In this document: piece after piece, positions 62,147 to 64,000 of the stretch
Position numbering within the stretch: position 1 is the first letter of the stretch
How the letters are laid out: each line of letters starts with the position of its first letter
Origin: Flavobacteriales bacterium
GTDB taxonomy: Bacteria; Bacteroidota; Bacteroidia; Flavobacteriales_D; Crocinitomicaceae
Assembly: GCA_009926125.1 (NCBI GenBank)
Contig: RFPM01000003.1
Span: forward strand, 1 to 64,000
DNA: 64,000 bases
Reading direction: 5' to 3'
The notes under the pieces: generated by a model
Seen by the model: only the letters and a program-made list of their open reading frames with translations
Database searches by the model: none
Told to the model about the DNA's origin: nothing
Made by a program: the position numbers and the translations under genes

Positions 62147-62419
62147 ATGAATCCTTTTTCCATTGATAAAAATCCAACAGACATACTGAAGGAACTTGCT
62201 CAACGAACAAAAACTCTTAGAAAAGAACATAAAATGTCTCAGAGCGAACTTGCTCAACGTGCCAATGTTTCGCTTGGGAGTTACAAACGATTTGAAACGA
62301 GTGGTCATATTTCATTGGATTCATTATTGAAAATTGCTTTTATCCTTGGGAAATTGAATGATTTTGAAACAGTTTTTCAGTCCAACAAAAACAAGGATCT
62401 TGAAAAATTATTTAAGTAG
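62147..62419 (+). CDS. hipB: HipB-like antitoxin / XRE-family regulator
   Basis: 90 residues from ATG 62147. The frame extends to a TTG at 62126, but that lies in the promoter/operator. A helix-turn-helix domain spans about 20-75: LAQRTKTLRKEHKMSQSELAQRANVSLGSYKRFETSGHISLDSLLKIAFILGKL, with SQSELAQRANVS and SLGSYKRFE as the two DNA-reading helices. The gene lies 6 bp before hipA. By family knowledge HipB neutralises HipA and represses the operon. Confidence 0.85.
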   Translation: MNPFSIDKNPTDILKELAQRTKTLRKEHKMSQSELAQRANVSLGSYKRFETSGHISLDSLLKIAFILGKLNDFETVFQSNKNKDLEKLFK

Positions 62420-62425
62420 ATTAGA

Positions 62426-63646
62426 ATGAGCCAAGAAAGAATTAAAGTATCATTGGATTTTGGATCGTCAATCGTTGAGGTGGGGATGCTCATTGAGCAA
62501 AATCAGCAAATTTATTTTCGATTCGAACCTTCCTTTTTGGAAAGCGATTTGGATATTTCTCCCTTTAAATTAAAGAAAACAACTGAAATACTTCTTTCGC
62601 CAAGAGCACCTTTTGATGGCCTATTTGGCGTATTCAACGATTCAATTCCCGATGGCTGGGGAAGATTACTCTTGGATCGAAAACTAATTAAAAGTGGGGA
62701 AAACCCAAAAGAAATAAGTATTCTGAATCGTCTTTCTATGCTGGGTAAAAGTGCTCAAGGCGCATTGATTTACGAACCCGTTACCGATGAAGGGAAATTT
62801 GAAAATGAACTCATCAATTTAGACTTGATTGCTCAAGAATCAGAAGAATTATTAAAAACTGGTACTGCCACGTTTTTGGATCAATTGTACCATCTTGGTG
62901 GAAATTCAGTTGGTGCTCGACCGAAAATATTGGTGAATTACAATCAAAAATTGAATCAATTCTCCACTGTTTCTAAAGAAGAATTTGAACCTTGGATTAT
63001 AAAGTTTCCCGCACTAAACGATTTAAAAGATATCGCACAAATTGAGTTTGCCTATTACAAGATGGCAGGGGCTTGTGGAATTGAAATGAGCGAATCTAAC
63101 TTGTTTTATTCTGAAAGCGGAAAGGTATTCTTTGGAACGAAGCGTTTTGATCGCTTTGCCAATAAACGATCGCATCTGCATTCTGCATGTGGCTTATTAC
63201 ATGATGATTTCCGATATAGCACCATGGATTATGGCCATGTAATGGATGCTGCAAACCGATTGGAAAATAATTTAAACGCTTGCGAAAAAGTATTTCGTTT
63301 GGCTGTTTTCAATGTCTATGCTTCCAATATGGATGACCATAGTAAAAACATTGCTTTTTTGATGAATGAAAAAGGAAAATGGGGTTTAGCACCCGCGTTC
63401 GATTTAACCTTTTCGCCCTCTCCGGGAGGATATCATAGTCTTTCAGTTGCAAATACTTATCAAGAAATTGGAAAAAAAGATCTATTGAAATTAGCCGCTT
63501 ACTTTGGCATTAATAAAGGCAATGAAATCATTGATCAAGTAAAAGAAACGCTATCTAAATGGAACATATTCTCTTCTGAAACGCAAATCAATAAAAAAGA
63601 GCATGAACTCATTGAAAAAACGTTGTTTAATAACTTGAAAAAGTAA
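62426..63646 (+). CDS. hipA: HipA-domain toxin kinase
   Basis: 406 residues, a full-length HipA-type serine/threonine kinase with the N-terminal HipA subdomain (about 1-110; FGVFNDSIPDGWGRLLLDR) fused to the kinase core. LGGNSVGARPKIL is the Gly/Ser-rich P-loop region, FGTKRFDR follows, NVYASNMDDHSKNIAFLM carries the catalytic Asp/Asn motif and LAPAFDLTFSPSPGG the metal-binding Asp. In E. coli HipA phosphorylates glutamyl-tRNA synthetase and promotes persistence; other HipA-family kinases hit different synthetases, so the target is unknown. It follows hipB by 6 bp and is downstream of three tRNA genes. Confidence 0.9.
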   Translation: MSQERIKVSLDFGSSIVEVGMLIEQNQQIYFRFEPSFLESDLDISPFKLKKTTEILLSPRAPFDGLFGVFNDSIPDGWGRLLLDRKLIKSGENPKEISILNRLSMLGKSAQGALIYEPVTDEGKFENELINLDLIAQESEELLKTGTATFLDQLYHLGGNSVGARPKILVNYNQKLNQFSTVSKEEFEPWIIKFPALNDLKDIAQIEFAYYKMAGACGIEMSESNLFYSESGKVFFGTKRFDRFANKRSHLHSACGLLHDDFRYSTMDYGHVMDAANRLENNLNACEKVFRLAVFNVYASNMDDHSKNIAFLMNEKGKWGLAPAFDLTFSPSPGGYHSLSVANTYQEIGKKDLLKLAAYFGINKGNEIIDQVKETLSKWNIFSSETQINKKEHELIEKTLFNNLKK

Positions 63647-63650
63647 GAAG

Positions 63651-63715
63651 GTAGCAGAAAGACAGCGTGAGACCACGCAGTAGCACCGAAGGTAAACAGC
63701 CCTGTCGATAGATGT
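63651..63715. other. GC-rich non-coding patch after hipA
   Basis: About 65 bp with roughly half G+C in a very AT-rich neighbourhood. It contains a GCGTG-AGAC-CACGC hairpin but no T tract or open frame that could be interpreted. It lies between the hipA stop and the right flanking repeat. Confidence 0.4.
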
Positions 63716-63720
63716 TAGGA

Positions 63721-63740
63721 TTTTTTATTGTCGGAAACTT
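63721..63740 (+). repeat. Right flanking direct repeat of the hipBA cassette
   Basis: TTTTTTATTGTCGGAAACTT, one mismatch to 61911-61930. Confidence 0.6.
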
Positions 63741-63744
63741 GGAA

Positions 63745-64000
63745 TCAAACTTTTATGGATAAAGTGTTAATTCCTGAATATTCAACAAACTCTCTAATAA
63801 ATAATTCTAATGGAAGTTCAAATGCATTGGACAACCCTATTATCCAAAATAAGGTTGGGGAGATAAGGCCTCTTTCAACCCTAGAAATATATTGATAGTC
63901 CAAGCCCATTCTATCTCCTAGATTTGATTGACTTAGTTTTAAGTGAATCCTTTTTTCTCTGACAAACTCTCCAAATATTTTATTGAAAGCTGTTTTTTCC
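63745..64000 (-). CDS. XRE-family helix-turn-helix regulator, N-terminally truncated by window edge
   Basis: The minus-strand frame enters at the right edge and ends at a stop at 63745-63747 (85 codons visible). It reads FNKIFGEFVREKRIHLKLSQ, then SNLGDRMGLDYQYISRVERG and LISPTLFWIIGLSNAFELPL, a complete HTH_3/Cro-CI domain (SQSNLGDRMGLDYQYISRVERG is the HTH) followed by a short helix. The start codon lies beyond 64000 unless ATG inside is used. It points toward hipA, tail to tail. Function unknown; perhaps a small solitary regulator. Confidence 0.75.
   Translation of the reverse strand, partial: EKTAFNKIFGEFVREKRIHLKLSQSNLGDRMGLDYQYISRVERGLISPTLFWIIGLSNAFELPLELFIREFVEYSGINTLSIKV

Overview
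The window is AT-rich, gene-dense chromosome from a member of the Bacteroidota, most likely a Flavobacteriales/Crocinitomicaceae-like aquatic bacterium; the exact family is inference. The signs are a type IX secretion C-terminal domain (gliding-type) at the left edge and a second T9SS sorting domain at 41.2-41.4 kb, TAnnTTTG promoter boxes, almost no Shine-Dalgarno sequences, CarboxypepD_reg-TonB receptors, an HU-CCDC81/SPOR protein and a dcw cluster of bacteroidotal layout (mraZ to ftsZ-yqeY, without murF or ddl). KdsB, Lnt and a DNPR-type MurE point to a Gram-negative envelope with Kdo-LPS, lipoproteins and DAP peptidoglycan.

Layout. 1-2.1 kb: 3'-truncated secreted adhesin-like gene (minus). 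2.3-8.4 kb: gpsA, aspartate kinase, the ferrous iron module feoA-feoB plus a 46-residue Cys-rich membrane protein, corA, a DUF1573 protein. 8.5-10.3 kb: methionine salvage operon mtnB-mtnD-mtnC (minus). 10.4-26.3 kb: one continuous minus-strand dcw operon, mraZ-rsmH-ftsL-ftsI-murE-mraY-murD-ftsW-murG-murC-ftsQ-ftsA-ftsZ-yqeY, with MraZ-type boxes upstream. 26.5-29.9 kb: EamA transporter, rplU-rpmA, lnt. 30-33.3 kb: SDR threonine dehydrogenase, and tyrosine catabolism hmgA-hpd. 33.3-35.8 kb: M16 peptidase, pdxH, DUF4494 (minus). 36-50.4 kb: AsmA-like protein, T9SS cargo, dprA, two tandem TonB receptors, kdsB, HU/SPOR protein, C1 peptidase. 50.5-53.3 kb: a broken lipoprotein gene, gapA and a broken pgk. 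53.4-61.2 kb: M1 aminopeptidase lipoprotein, SDR, htpG, TerB-DnaJ protein, xseB, purM. 61.3-64 kb: tRNA-Ser, -Pro and -Arg, a tandem repeat derived from the tRNA-Ser 3' end, a HipB/HipA module with palindromic operators and flanking direct repeats, and a partial XRE regulator at the edge.

Most of the window is ordinary housekeeping. Two things stand out. First, four otherwise conserved genes (corA, hpd, the 50.5 kb lipoprotein and pgk) each look as if they have lost an internal block of roughly 44-70 codons. Two of these losses are frameshifting, and one removes the conserved LENxR region of phosphoglycerate kinase. This needs to be resolved as sequence or assembly artefact versus real decay. 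Second, the tRNA-linked hipBA cassette shows a compact promoter/operator layout: a 14-bp palindrome occurs twice, 41 bp apart, around a TAAATTTG box. No CRISPR array, rRNA operon, transposase or integrase was seen, and I found no convincing wholly new multi-gene system.
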